Both the position numbers and the translations under genes were made by a program. The notes under the pieces were generated by a model. That model worked only from the letters and a program-made list of their open reading frames with translations, searched no databases and had not been told where the DNA came from. Positions 41,251-56,214 of a DNA stretch of 64,000 bases are shown one piece after another (position 1 is the first letter of the stretch; each line of letters begins with the position of its first letter). The DNA comes from Chamaelirium japonicum (taxonomy: Eukaryota > Streptophyta > Magnoliopsida > Liliales > Melanthiaceae), in the NCBI GenBank assembly GCA_947650365.1, contig CANTAL010000027.1, positions 434,001 to 498,000 of the forward strand, in the 5' to 3' direction.

Positions 41251-42014
41251 TACGATCCATTCTAATTCATTCGTACGATCCATTCTAATTCATTCGCAGG
41301 AATGTATCGATTCTAATTCATTCGTACGTTCCATTCTAATTCATTTGCACGATCCATTCTAATTCATTCATACGATCCATTCTAATTCATTCGTACGATC
41401 CATTCTAATTAATTCCTACGATCTATTCTTACTCATTCGTACGATCCATTGTAATTCATTCGCACGAATGTATCCATTCTAATTCATTCGTACGATCCAT
41501 TCTAATTCATTTGCATGATCCATTCTAATTCATTCATACGATCCATTCTAATTCATTCGCACGATCCATTCTAATTCATTCATACAATCCATTCTAATTC
41601 TGTCGCACGAATGTATCCATTCTAATTCATTCGTGCGATCCACCCTAATTCCTTTGTATGATCTATTCTAAATCATTCGCACGAATGTATCTATTCTAAT
41701 TCATTCGTACGATCCATTTGAATTCATTCATACGATCCATTCTAATTCATTCATATGATCCATTCTAATTCATTCGCACGAAGGTATCCATTCTAATTCA
41801 TTCGTACGATCCATTCTAATTCATTCGCACAATCGATTCTAATTCATTCATACGATCCATTCTTATTCATTCGCACGATCCATTCTAATTAATTTGTATG
41901 ATCCATTCTAATTCATTCATATAATCTATTCTAATTCTTTTGCACGAATGTATCCATTCTAATTCATTCGTACGATCCATTCTAATTCCTTCGTACGATC
42001 CATTCTAATTCATT

Positions 42015-43544
42015 CCCATGAATGTATCCATTCTAATTCATACGTACGATCCATTCTAATTCAATCATACGATCCAATCTAATTCATTCATACGATCTAT
42101 TCCAATTCATTCGCACGAATGTATCCATTCTAATTCATTCGTACGATCCATTCTAATTCATTCACACAATCTATTCTAATTCATTCGTACGATCCATTCT
42201 AATTTATTAGCACGATCCATTCTAATTCATTCGTACGATCCATTCTATTTCATTCGTACGATCCATTCTTACGATCCATTCTATTTCATTCGTACGATCC
42301 ATTCTTACTTATTCGTACGATCCATTCTAATTCATTCGCACGAATGTATCCATTCTAATTCGTTCATACGTTCCATTCTAATTCATTCGCAGGATCCATT
42401 CTAATTCATTCATACGATCCATTCTAATTCATTCGTACGATCCATTCTAATTCATTCGCATGATCCATTCTAATTCATTCATACGATCCATTCTAATTCA
42501 TTCATACGATCCATTCTAATTCATTCGCACGAATGTATCCATTCTAATTCATTTGTACGATCCATTCTAATACATTCGCACAATCTATTCTAATTCATTC
42601 GTATGATCCATTCTATTTCATTCGTACGATCCATTCTTACTCATTCGTACGATCCATTCTAATTCATTCGCACGAATGTATCCATTCTAATTCATTCATA
42701 CGATCCATTCAAATTCATTTGCACGATCCATTCTAATTCATTCATACGATCCATTCTAATTCATTCGTACGATCCATTCTAATTCATTCACACAATCTAT
42801 TCTAATTCATTCGTACGATCCATTCTAATTCATTAGCACGATCCATTCTAATTCATTCGTACGGTCCATTCTATTTCATTCGTACGATCCATTCTTACTC
42901 ATTCGTACGATCCATTCTTATTCATTCGCACGATTCATTCCAATTCATTCATATGATCCATTCTAATTCATTCACACGATCCATTCTAATTCAATCGCAC
43001 GATCCATTCTAATTTATTCATATGATCCATTCTAATTCATTCATACAATCCATTCCAATTCTTTCGCACGACTGTATCTATTCTAATTCATTTTTGTGCT
43101 CCACCCTAATTCCTTCGTATGATCCATTCTAATTCATTCACACGAATGTATCCATTCTAATTCATTCGTACGATCCATTCGAATTCATTCATACGATCTA
43201 TTCTAATTCATTCATACGATCCATTCTAATTCATTCGCACGAATGCATCTATTCTAATTCATTCGTATGATCCATTATAATTCATTCGCACAATCTATTC
43301 TAATTCATTCGTACGATCTATTCTAATTCATTAGCACGATCCATTCTAATTCATTTGCACGATCCATTCTAATTTATTCATACAATCCATTCTAATTCTT
43401 TTGCACTATTGTATCCATTCTAATTCCTTCGTACGATCTATTCTAATTCCTTCGTACGATCCATTCTAATTCCTTCGTACGATCCATTCTATTTCATTCG
43501 TATGATCCATTCTAATTCCTTCGTACGATCCATTCTAATTTATT
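42015..43544 (+). repeat. About 1.5-kb unit, A4 first
   Basis: The unit is 1,530 bp. It lacks a 28-mer and a 23-mer (51 bp) near 42915 that A2 keeps at about 14330-14390, and has an extra 13-bp TTACGATCC box near 42267. Confidence 0.86.
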
Positions 43545-44992
43545 CCCTTGAATGTATCCATTCTAATTCATACGTACGATCCATTCTAATTTATTCATAC
43601 GATCCAATCTAATTCATTCATACGATCCATTCTAATTCATTCGCACGAATGTATCCATTCTAATTCATTCATACGATCTATTCTAATTCATTCGCACAAT
43701 CTATTCTAATTCATTCGTACGATCCATTCTAATTCATTAGCACGGTCCATTCTAATTCATTCGTACGATCCATTCTATTTCATTCGTACGATCCATTCTA
43801 ATTCATTCGCATGAATGTACCCATTCTAATTCATTCGTACGATCCATTCTAATTCATTCGCTGATCCATTCTAATTCATTCGTACGATCCATTCTAATTC
43901 ATTCGTATGATCCATTCTAATTCATTCGCATGATCCATTCTAATTTATTCATACGATCCATTCTAATTCATTCATACAATCCATTCTAATTTTTTCGCTC
44001 GAATGTATCCATTCTAATTCATTCGTATGATCCACCCTAATTCCTTCATATGATCCATTCTAATTCATTCGCATGAATGTATCCATAAAATCCATTCGAA
44101 TTCATTCATACGATCCATTCTAATTTATTCATACGATCCATTCTAAATCATTCGTACGAATGTATCCATTCTAATTTATTCGTACAAATGTATCCATTCT
44201 AATTCATTCGTACGATCCATTCCAATTCATTCGCACGATCCAATCTAATTCATTCGCACGATCCATTCTAATTAATTCGTACGATCCATTCTATTTCATT
44301 CGTACGATCTATTCTTACTCATTCGTATGATCCATTCTAATTCATTCGCACGAATGTATCCATTCTAATTCATTCATACGATCCATTCTAATTCATTCGC
44401 ACGATCTATTCTAATTCATTCATACGATCCATTCTAATTCATTCGTACGATCCATTCTAATTCATTCGCACGATCCATTCTAATTCATTCATACGATCCA
44501 TTCTAATTCATTCATACAATCCATTCTAATTCTTTCGCACGAATTTATCCATTCTAATTCATTCGTACGATCCACCCTAATTCCTTCGTATGATCCATTC
44601 TAATTCATTTGCATGAATGTATCCATTCTAATTCATTTGTAAGATCCATTCGAATTCTTTTATACGATCCATTCTAATTCATTCATAAGATCTATTCTAA
44701 TTCAATCACACGAATGTATCCATTCTAATTCATTCGTACGATCTATTCTAATTCATTCGCACAATCTATTCTAATTCATTCATACGATCCATTCTAATTC
44801 ATTCGCACGATCCATTCTAATTCATTTGTACGATCTATTCTAATTCATTCATACAATTCATTCTAATTCTTTTGTACGAATGTATCCATTCTAATTCATT
44901 CGTATGATCCATTCTAATTCCTTGATACGATCCATTCTAATTCCTTCGTATGATCCATTCTAATTCCTTCGTTCGACCCATTCTAATTCATT
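43545..44992 (+). repeat. About 1.45-kb unit, A4 second
   Basis: The unit is 1,448 bp and starts at a mutated CCCTTGAATG 28-mer. It keeps the eleven monomers (about 44310-44572) lost in A2, and the perfect palindrome at 44149-44162. Confidence 0.86.
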
Positions 44993-46307
44993 CTCATGAA
45001 TGTATCCATTCTAATTCATACATACAATCCATTCTAATTCATTCATACGATCCAATCTAATTCATTCATACGATCCATTCTAATTCATTCGCACGAATAT
45101 ATCCATTCTAATTCATTATAATTCCTTTGTACGATCCATTCGTACGATCCATTCTAATTCCATCGCACGAATGTATCCATTCTAATTCATTCGTACGATT
45201 CATTCTAATTCATTCGCACAATCTATTCTAATTCATTCGTACGATCCATTCTAATTCATTAGCACGATCGATTCTAATTCATTCGTCCGATCCATTCAAA
45301 TTCATTCATACGATCTATTCTAATTCATTCATAGGATCCATTCTAATTCATTCGCACGAATGTATCTATTCTAATTCATTCGTATGATCCATTCTAATTC
45401 ATTCGCACAATCTATTCTAATTCATTCGTACGATCTATTCTAATTCATTTGCACGATCCATTCTAATTCATTTGCACGATCCATTCTAATTCATTCATAC
45501 AATCCATTCTAATTCTTTTGCACTAATGTATCCATTCAAATTCCTTCGTACGATCTATTCTAATTCCTTCGTACGATCCATTCTAATTCATTCGTATGAT
45601 CCATTCTATTTCATTCGTACGATCCATTCTTACTCATTCTTACGATCCATTCTAATTCATTCGCATGAATGTATCCATTCTAATTCATTCGTACGATCCA
45701 TTCTAATTCATTCGCACGATCTATTCTAATTCATTCATATGATCCATTATAACTCATTCGTACGATCCATTCTAATTCATTCGCACGATCTATTCTAATT
45801 CATTCATACGATCCATTCTAATTCTTTCATACAATCCATTCTAATTCTTTCGCACGAATGTATCCATTCTAATTCATTCGTACGATCCACCCTAATTCCT
45901 TCGTATGGTCTATTCTAATTTATTTGCATGAATGTATCTATTATAATTCATTCGTACGATCCATTCGAATTCATTCATACGATCCATTCTAATTCATTCA
46001 TACGATCCATTCTAAGTCATTCGCACGAATATATCCATTCTAATTCATTCGTACGATCCATTCTAATTTATTCGCACAATCTATTCTAATTCATTCGTAC
46101 AATCCATTCTAATTCATTCGCACGATCCATTCTAATTCATTTGTACGATCTATTCTAATTTATTCATACAATCCATTCTAATTCTTTTGCATGAATGAAT
46201 CCATTCTAATTCATTCGTACGATCCATTCTAATTCCTTCATACGATCCATTCTAATTCCTTCGTATGACCTATTCTAATTCCTTTGTTCGATCCATTCTA
46301 ATTCATT
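44993..46307 (+). repeat. About 1.3-kb unit, A4 third
   Basis: The unit is 1,315 bp, the same length as 16198-17512. It contains the TTATAATTCC scar near 45116 and the tandem 13-bp boxes near 45135. Confidence 0.86.
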
Positions 46308-47809
46308 CCCATGAATGTATCCATTCTAATTCATACGTACGACCCATTCTAATTCATTCATACGATCCAATCTAATTCATTCATACGCCCATTCTAATTC
46401 ATTCATACGATCCAATCTAATTCATTCATACGATCCATTCTTTTCATTCGCACGAATGTATCCATTCTAATTCATTCTAATGCCTTCGTACGATCCATTC
46501 GTACGATACATTCTAATTTCTTCGCACGAATGTATCCATTCTAATTCTTTCGTACGATCCATTCTAATTCATTCGCACAATCTATTCTAATTCATTCGTA
46601 CGATCCATTCTAATTCATAAGCACGATCCATTCTAATTCATTCGTACGAACCATTCTATTTCATTCGTACGATCCATTCTTACTCATTCGTACGATCCAT
46701 TCTAATTCATTCGCACGAATGTATCCATTCTAATTCATTCGTACGATCCATTCTAATTCATTCGCACGATCCATTCTAATTCATTCATACGTTCCATTCT
46801 AATTCATACGTATGATCCATTCTAATTCATTTGCACGATCCATTCTAATTCATTCATATGATCCATTCTAATTCATTTATACGATCCATTCTAATTCATT
46901 CGCACGAATGTATCCATTATAATTCATTCGTACAATCCATTCTAATTCATTCGCACAATCTATTCTAATTCAATCGTACGATCCATTCTAATTCATTAGC
47001 ACGATCCATTATAATTAATTCGTACAATCCATTCTATTTTATTGGTACGATCCATTCTTACTCATTCGTACGGTCCATTCTAATTCATTCGCAGGAATGT
47101 ATCCATTCTAATTCATTCGTACGTTCCATTCTAATTCATTTGCACGATCCATTCTAATTCATTCATACGATCCATTCTAATTCATTCGTACGATCCATTC
47201 TAATTAATTCCTACGATCTATTCTTACTCATTCGTACGATCCATTCTAATTCATTCGCACGAATGTATCCATTCTAATTCATTCGTACGATCCATTCTAA
47301 TTCATTTGCACGATTCATTCTACTTCATTCATAAGATCCATTCTAATTCATTCGCACGATCCATTCTAATTCATTCATACAATCCATTCTAATTCTTTCG
47401 CACGAATGTATCCATTCTAATTCATTCGTGCGATCCACCCTAATTCCTTCGTATGATCTATTCTAAATCATTCGCACGAATGTATCTATTCTAATTCATT
47501 CGTACGATCCATTCGAATTCATTCATACGATCCATTCTAATTCATTCATATGATCCATTCTAATTCATTCGCACGAATGTATCCATTCTAATTCATTCGT
47601 ACGATCCATTCTAATTCATTCGCACAATCGATTCTAATTTATTCGTACGATCCATTCTTATTCATTCGCACGATCCATTCTAATTCATTTGTACGATCCA
47701 TTCTAATTCATTCATATAATCTATTCTAATTCTTTTGCACGAATGTATCCATTCTAATTCATTCGTACGATCCATTCTAATTCCTTCGTACGATCCATTC
47801 TAATTCATT
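46308..47809 (+). repeat. About 1.5-kb unit spanning the A4/A5 boundary
   Basis: The unit is 1,502 bp, 11 bp shorter than 17513-19025. One missing 10-bp box near 46466 explains most of this. Confidence 0.85.
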
Positions 47810-49343
47810 CCCATGAATATATCCATTCTAATTCATACGTACGATCCATTCTAATTCAATCATACGATCCAATCTAATTCATTCATACGATCTATTCCAA
47901 TTCATTCGCACGAATGCATCCATTCTAATTCATCGTACGATCCATTCTAATTCATTCACACAATCTATTCTAATTCATTCGTACGATCCATTCTAATTTA
48001 TTTGCACGATCCATTCTAATTGATTCGTACGATCCATTCTATTTCATTCGTACGATCCATTCTTACGATCCATTCTATTTCATTCGTACGATCCATTCTT
48101 ACTTATTCGTACGATCCATTCTAATTCATTCGCACGAATGTATCCATTCTAATTCGTTCATTCGTTCCATTCTAATTCATTCGCACGATCCATTCTAATT
48201 CATTCGTACGATCCATTCTAATTCATTCGTACGATCCATTCTAATTCATTCGCATGATCCATTCTAATTCATTCATACGATCCATTCTAAATCATTCGCA
48301 CGAATGTATCCATTCTAATTCATTTGTACGATCCATTCTAATACATTCGCACAATCTATTCTAATTCATTCGTACGATCCATTCTATTTCATTCGTACGA
48401 ACCATTCTTACTCATTCGTACGATCCATTCTAATTCATTCGCACGAATGTATCCATTCTAATTCATTCGTACGATCCATTCTAATTCATTTGCACGATCC
48501 ATTCTAATTTATTCATACGATCCATTCTAATTCATTCGTACGATCCATTCTAATTCATTCACACAATCTATTCTAATTCATTCGTACGATCCATTCTAAT
48601 TCATTAGCACGATCCATTCTAATTCATTCGTACGGTCCATTCTATTTCATTCGTACGATCCATTCTTACTCATTCGTACGATCCATTCTAATTCATTCGC
48701 ACGAATGTATCGATTCTAATTTATTCGAATGATTCATTCTAATTCGTTCGCACGATCCATTCCAATTCATTCATACGATCCATTCTAATTCATTCGTACG
48801 ATCCATTCTAATTTATTCGCACGATCCATTCTAATTCATTCATACGATCCATTCTAATTCATTCATACAATCCATTCCAATTCTTTCGCACGACTGTGTC
48901 CATTCTAATTCATTTGTGTGCTCCACCCTAATTCCTTCGTATGATCCATTCTAATTCATTCACACGAATATATCCATTCTAATTCATTCGTACGATCCAT
49001 TCGAATTCATTCATACGATCTATTCTAATTCATTCATACGATCCATTCTAATTCATTCGCACGAATGTATCTATTCTAATTCATTCGTATGATCCATTCT
49101 AATTCATTCGCACAATCTATTCTAATTCATTCGTACGATCTATTCTAATTCATTTGCACGATCCATTCTAATTCATTCATACAATCCATTCTAATTCTTT
49201 TGCACTAATGTATCCATTCTAATTCCTTCGTACGATCTATTCTAATTCCTTCGTACGATCCATTCTAATTCCTTCGTACGATCCATTCTATTTCATTCGT
49301 ATGATCCATTCTAATTCCTTCGTACGATCCATTCTAATTTATT
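47810..49343 (+). repeat. About 1.5-kb unit, A5 first
   Basis: The unit is 1,534 bp, 23 bp longer than its A3 partner 19026-20536. That equals one monomer. It carries the short TTCATCGTACG monomer at 47931. Confidence 0.86.
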
Positions 49344-50852
49344 CCCATGAATGTATCCATTCTAATTCATACGTACGATCCATTCTAATTCATTCATACG
49401 ATCCAATCTAATTCATTCATACAATCCATTCTAATTCATTCGCACGAATGTATCCATTCTAATTCATTCGTACGATCTATTCTAATTCATTCGCACAATC
49501 TATTCTAATTCATTCGTACGATCCATTCTAATTCATTAGCACGGTGCATTCTAATTCATTCGTACGATCCATTCTATTTCATTCGTACGATCCATTCTTA
49601 CTCATTCGTACGATCCATTCTAATTCATTCGCATGAATATACCCATTCTAATTCATTCGTACGATCCATTCTAATTCATTCGCACGATCCATTCTAATTC
49701 ATTCGTACGATCCATTCTAATTCATTCGTACGATCCATTCTAATTCATTCGTATGATCCATTCTAATTCATTCGCATGATCCATTCTAATTTATTCATAC
49801 GATCCATTCTAATTCATTCATACAATCCATTCTAATTCTTTCGCTCGAATGTATCCATTCTAATTCATTCGTATGATCCACCCTAATTCCTTCATATGAT
49901 CCATTCTAATTCATTCGCATGAATGTATCCATTCTAATTCATTCGTACGATCCATTCGAATTCATTCATACGATCCATTCTAATTTATTCATACGATCCA
50001 TTCTAAATCATTCGTACGAATGTATCCATTCTAATTTATTCGTACGAATGTATCCATTCTAATTCATTCATACGATCCATTCTAATTCATTCGCACGATC
50101 CAATCTAATTCATTCGCACGATCCATTCTAATTCATTCGTACGATCCATTCTATTTCCTTCGTACGATCTATTCTTACTCATTCGTACGATCCATTCTAA
50201 TTCATTCGCACGAATGTATCCATTCTAATTCATTCGTACGAACCATTCTAATTCATTCGCATGATCTATTCTATTTCATTCATACGATCCATTCTAATTC
50301 ATTCGTACGATCCATTCTAATTCATTCGCACGATCCATTCTAATTCATTCATACGATCCATTCTAATTCATTCATACAATCCATTCTAATTCTTTCGCAC
50401 GAATTTATCTATTCTAATTCATTCGTACGATCCACCCTAATTCCTTCGTATGATCCATTCTAATTCATTCGCATGAATGTATCCATTCTAATTCATTCGT
50501 AAGATCCATTCGAATTCTTTCATACGATCCATTCTAATTCATTCATACAATCTATTCTAATTCATTCACACGAATGTATCCATTCTAATTAATTCGTACG
50601 ATCTATTCTAATTCATTCGCACAATCTATTCTAATTCATTCATACGATCCATTCTAATTCATTCACACGATCCATTCTAATTCATTTGTACGATCCATTC
50701 TAATTCATTCATATAATCCATTCTAATTCTTTTATACGAATGTATCCATATTAATTCATTTGTACGATCCATTCTAATTCCTTGATACGATCCATTCTAA
50801 TTCCTTCGTATGATCCATTCTAATTCCTTCGTTCGACCCATTCTAATTCATT
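49344..50852 (+). repeat. About 1.5-kb unit, A5 second
   Basis: The unit is 1,509 bp, equal to its A1 partner and 23 bp longer than its A3 partner. It carries the perfect palindrome at 50009-50022. Confidence 0.86.
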
Positions 50853-52481
50853 CTCATGAATGTATCCCTTCTAATTCATACATACAATCCATTCTAATTC
50901 ATTCATACGATCAAATCTAATTCATTCATACGATCCATTCTAATTCATTCGCACGAATGTATCCATTCTAATTCATTAAAATTCATTCGTACGATCCATT
51001 CTAATTCCATCGCACGAATGTATCCATTCGAATTCATTCGTACGATTCATTCTAATTCATTCGCACAATCTATTCTAATTCATTCGTACGATCCATTCTA
51101 ATTCATTCACACAATCTATTCTATTTCATTCGTACGATCCATTCTTACTCATTCGTACAATCCATTCTAATTCATTCGCACGAATGTATCCATTCTAATT
51201 CATTCGTACGATCCATTGTAATTCATTCGCACGATCCATTCTAATTCATTCATACGATCTAATCTAATTCATTCGTACGAACATTTCTAATTCATTCGCA
51301 TGATCCATTCTAATTCATTCATATGATCCATTCTAATTCATTCATACAATCCATTCTAATTCATTCGCACGAATGTATCTATTATAATTCATTCGTACAA
51401 TCCATTCTAATTCATTCACACAATCTATTCTAATTCATTCGTACGATCCATTCTAAATCATTAGCATGATCCATTCTAATTCATTCGTATGATTCATTCT
51501 ATTTCATTGGTACGATCCATTCGTACTCATTCGTACAATCCATTCTAATTCATTCGCACGAATGTATCCATTCTAATTCATTCGCACGATCCATTCTAAT
51601 TCATTTGCACGATCCATTCTAATTCATTCATACGATCCATTCTAATTCATTCGTACAATCCATTCTAATTCATTCGCACAATCTACTCTAATTCATTCGT
51701 ACGATCCATTCTAATTCATTAGTACGATCCATTCTAATTCATTCGTACGATCCATTCTATTTTATTCGTACGATCGATTCTTACTCATTCGTATGATCTA
51801 ATCTAGTTTATTCGCACGAATGTATCCATTCTAATTCATTCGTACGATCCATTCTAATTCATTCGCACGATACATTCTAATTCATTCATACGATCCATTC
51901 TAATTCATTCATACGATCCATTCTAATTCATTCGCACGATCCATTCTAATTCATTCATACGATCCATTCTAATTTATTCAGACAATCCTTTCTAATTCTT
52001 TCGCACGAATGTATCCATTCTAATTCATTCGTACGATCCACCCTAATTCCTTCGTATGATCGATTCTAATTCATTCGCACGAATGTATCCATTCTAATTC
52101 ACTCATACAATCCATTCGAATTAATTCAGACGATCCATTTTAATTCATCCATACGATCCATTCTAATTCATTCGCAAGAATGTATCCATTCTAATTCATT
52201 CGTATGATCCATTCTAATTCATTCGCACAATCTATTCTAATTCATTCGAACGATCCATTCTAATTCATTCGCACGATCCATTCTAATTCATTTGCACGAT
52301 ACATTCTAATTCATTCATACAATCCATTCTAATTCTTTTGCACGAATGTATCCATTCTAATTTCTTCGTACGATCCATTCTAATTCCTTTGTACGATCCA
52401 TTCTAATTCCTTCGTACGATCCATTCTATTTCATTCGTATGATCCATTCTAATTCATTCGTACGATCCATTCTAATTCATT
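50853..52481 (+). repeat. About 1.6-kb unit, A5 third
   Basis: The unit is 1,629 bp and starts at a CTCATGAATG 28-mer. It lacks the A1 patch but keeps the extra CATACG monomer near 51910 that A3 lacks. Confidence 0.86.
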
Positions 52482-55400
52482 CCCATGAATTTATCCATTC
52501 TAATTTATACGTACGATCCATTCTATTTCATTCATATGATCCAATCTAATTCATTCATACGATCCATTCTAATTCATTTGCACGAATGTATCCATTCTAA
52601 TTCATTCGTACGATCCATTCTAATTCATTCGCACAATCTATTCCAATTCATTCGTACGATCTATTCTAATTCATTAGCACGATCCATTCTAATTCATTCA
52701 TACGATCCATTCTATTTCATTCGTACGATCCATTCTTACTCGTTCGTATGATCCATTCTAATTCATTCACACGAATGTATCCATTCTAATTTATTCTTAC
52801 GATCCATTCTAATTCTTTCGCATGATCCATTCTAATTCATTCATACGATCCATTCTAATTCATTCGTACGATCCATTCTAATTCATTCGCACAATCTATT
52901 CTAATTCATTCATACGATCCATTCTAATTCATTAGCACGATCCATTCTAATTCATTCGTATAATCCATTATATTTCATTCGTACGATCCATTCTTACTCA
53001 TTCGTACGATCCATTTTACTTCATTCGCACGAATGTATCCATTCTAATTCATTCGTACGATCCATTCTAATTCATTCGCATGATCCATTCTAATTCATTC
53101 ATACGATCTATTCTAATTCATTCGTACGATCCATTCTAATTCATTCGCACGATCCATTCTAATTCATTCAAACGATCCATTCTAATTCATTCGAACGAAT
53201 GTATCCATTCTAATTCATTCGTACAATCTATTCTAATTCATTCTCACTCCATTCTTACTCATTCGTACAATCCATTCTACTTCATTCGCACGAATGTATC
53301 CATTCTAATTCATTCGTACGATCCATTCTAATTCATTCGCACGATCCATTCTAATTCATTCATACGATCCATTCTAATTCATTCGTACGATCCATTCTAA
53401 TTCATTCGCACGAATGTATCCATTCCAATTCATTCGTACAATCTATTCTAATTCATTCGCACAATCTATTCTAATTCATTCGTACGATCCATTCTAATTC
53501 ATTAGCACGATCCATTCTAATTCATTCGTACGATCCATTCTATTTCATTGGTACGATCCATTCTTACTCATTCGTACGATCCATTCTAATTCATTCGTAC
53601 GATCCATTCTAATTTATTCGCACGATCCATTCTAATTTATTTATAGGATCCATTCTAATTCATTCGTACGATCCATTCTAATTCATTCGCACGATCCATT
53701 CTAATTCATTCGTACGATTCATTCTTACTCATTCGTACGATCCATTCTAATTCATTCGCACGAATGTATCCATTCTAATTCATTCGTACGTTCCATTCTA
53801 ATTCATTCGCACGATCCATTCTAATTCATTCATACGATCCATTCTAATTCATTCATACGATCCATTCTAATTCATTCGTACGATCCATTCTAATTCATTC
53901 GTACGATCCATTCTAGTTCATTAGCACGATCCATTCTAATTCATTCGTACGATCCATTCTATTTCATCCGTACGAACCAACTTTACTCATTCGTACGATC
54001 CATTCTAATTCATTCGCACGAATGTATCTATTCTAATTCATTCGTACGATCCATTCTAATTCATTCGCACGATCCATTCTAATTCATTCATACGATCCAT
54101 TCTAATTCATTCGTATGATCCATTCTAATTCATTCGCACAATCTATTCTAATTTATTCGTACGATCCATTCTAGTTCATTAGCACGATCTATTCTAATTC
54201 ATTCGTACGATCCATTCTATTTCATTCGTACGATCCATTCTTACTCATTCGTACGATCCATTCTAATTCATTCGCACGAATGTATCCATTCTAATTCATT
54301 CGTACGATCCATTCTAATTCATTCGCACGATCTATTCTAATTCATTCATACGATCCATTCTAATTCATTCGTACGATCCATTCTAATTCATTCGCATGAT
54401 CCATTCTAATTCATTCATACGATCCATTCTAATTCATTCATACAATCCATTCTAATTCTTTCGCACGAATATACCCATTCTAATTCATTCGTACGATCCA
54501 CCCTAATTCCTTCGTATGATCCATTCTAATTCATTCGCACGAATGTATCCATTCTAATTCATTTGTACGAACCATTCGAATTCATTCATACGATCTATTC
54601 TAATTCATTCATACGATCCATTCTAATTCATTCGCACGAATGTATCCATTCTAATTCATTCGTACGATCAATTCTAATTTATTCGCACAATCGATTCTAA
54701 TTCATTCGTATGATCCATTCTAATTCATTCGCACAATCCATTCTAATTCATTTGTATGATCCATTCTAATTCATTCATACAATACGTTCTAATTCTTTTA
54801 TACGAATGTATCCATTCTAATTCATACGTACGATCCATTCTAATTGATTCATACGATCCAATCTAATTCATTCATACGATCTATTCTATTTCATTCGCAC
54901 GAATGTATCCTTTCTAATTCATTCGTACGATCCATTCTAATTTATTCGCACAATCTATTCTAATTCATTCGTACGATCCATTCTAATTCATTTGCACGAT
55001 CCATTTTAATTCATTTGCACGGTCCATTCTAATTCATTCATACAATCCATTCTAATTCTTTTATACGAATCTATCTATTCTAATTCATTCGTACGATCCA
55101 TTCTAATTCCTTCGTACAATCCATTCTAATTCTTTCGTACGATCCATTCTAATTTCTTCGTACGATCCATTCTAATTCATTCCCATGAATGTATCCATTC
55201 TAATTCATACGTACGATCCATTCTAATTCATTCATACGATCCAATCTAATTCATTCATACAATCCATTCTAATTCATTCGCACGAATGTATCCATTCTAA
55301 TTCATTCGTACAATCCATTCTAATTCATTCGCACAATCTACTCTAATTCATTCGTACGATCCATTCTAATTCATTAGCACGATCCATTCTAATTCATTCG

Positions 55401-56214
55401 TACGATCCATTCTATTTTATTGGTACGATCTATTCTTACTCATTCGTACGATCCATTCTAATTCATTCGCACGAATGTATTAATTCTAATTCATTCATAC
55501 GATCCATTCTAATTCATTCGCACGATCCATTCTAATTCATTTATACGATCCATTCTAATTCATTCATACGATCCATTCTAATTTATTCGCACGATCCATT
55601 CTAATTCATTCATACGATCCATTTTAATTCATTCACACAATCCATTCTAATTCTTTCGCACGAATGTATCTATTCTAATTCATTCGTACGATCCATTCTA
55701 ATTCATTCATACGATATATTCTAATTCATTCGCACGAATGTATGCATTCTAATTCATTCGTACGATCCATTCTAATTCATCCGCACAATCTATTCTAATT
55801 CATTCGTACGATCCATTCTAATCATTAGCACGATCCATTCTAATTCATTCGTACGATCCATTCTATTTCATTCGTACGATCCATTCTTACTCATTCGTAC
55901 GATCCATTTTAATTCATTCGCACGAATGTATCCATTCTAATTCATTCGTACGTTCCATTCTAATTCATTCACACGATCCATTCTAATTCATTCATACGAT
56001 CCATTCTAATTCATTCGAACGATCCATTCTAATTCATTCGCACGATCCATTCTAATTCATTCATACGATCCAATCTAATTCATTCGCACGAATGTATCCA
56101 TTCTAATTCATTTGTATGATCCATTCTAATACATTCGCACAATCTATTCTAATTCATTCGTACGATCCATTCTAATTCATTAGCACGATCCATTCTAGTT
56201 CATTCGTACGATCC
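52482..56214 (+). repeat. Higher-order block B4 (internally deleted)
   Basis: B4 matches B2 up to about 53870, then jumps to the equivalent of about 27.73 kb. It has a private one-base loss in an AGCACG monomer near 55818. It keeps a 28-mer near 55660 where B2 has a 23-mer. It continues into C2 as B2 does into C1. Confidence 0.86.
53865..53900 (+). repeat. Junction of the 2,689-bp deletion in B4
   Basis: CATACG monomers matching B2 near 25.02 kb are followed by two GTACG monomers and then the TAGTTCATTAGCACG monomer of B2 near 27.75 kb. The joint is in monomer register and no foreign bases are inserted. Confidence 0.84.

Larger units (their letters stand above)
41251..46730 (+). repeat. Higher-order block A4 (even A subtype)
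   Basis: A4 is the partner of A2 with the 263-bp segment intact. The GCAGG marker is at 41296; the distance to A5's marker at 47091 is 5,795 bp, against 5,581 bp for A2 to A3. The 214-bp difference is 263 - 51 + 13 with small remaining changes. Confidence 0.86.
46731..52481 (+). repeat. Higher-order block A5 (odd A subtype)
   Basis: A5 aligns with A3 at an offset of 28,784 rising to 28,840, and carries the same private markers. Unit starts are 47810, 49344 and 50853. At 50975 it has ATTAAAATTC in place of the TTATAATTC scar, and the tandem 13-bp box there is gone. Confidence 0.87.
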
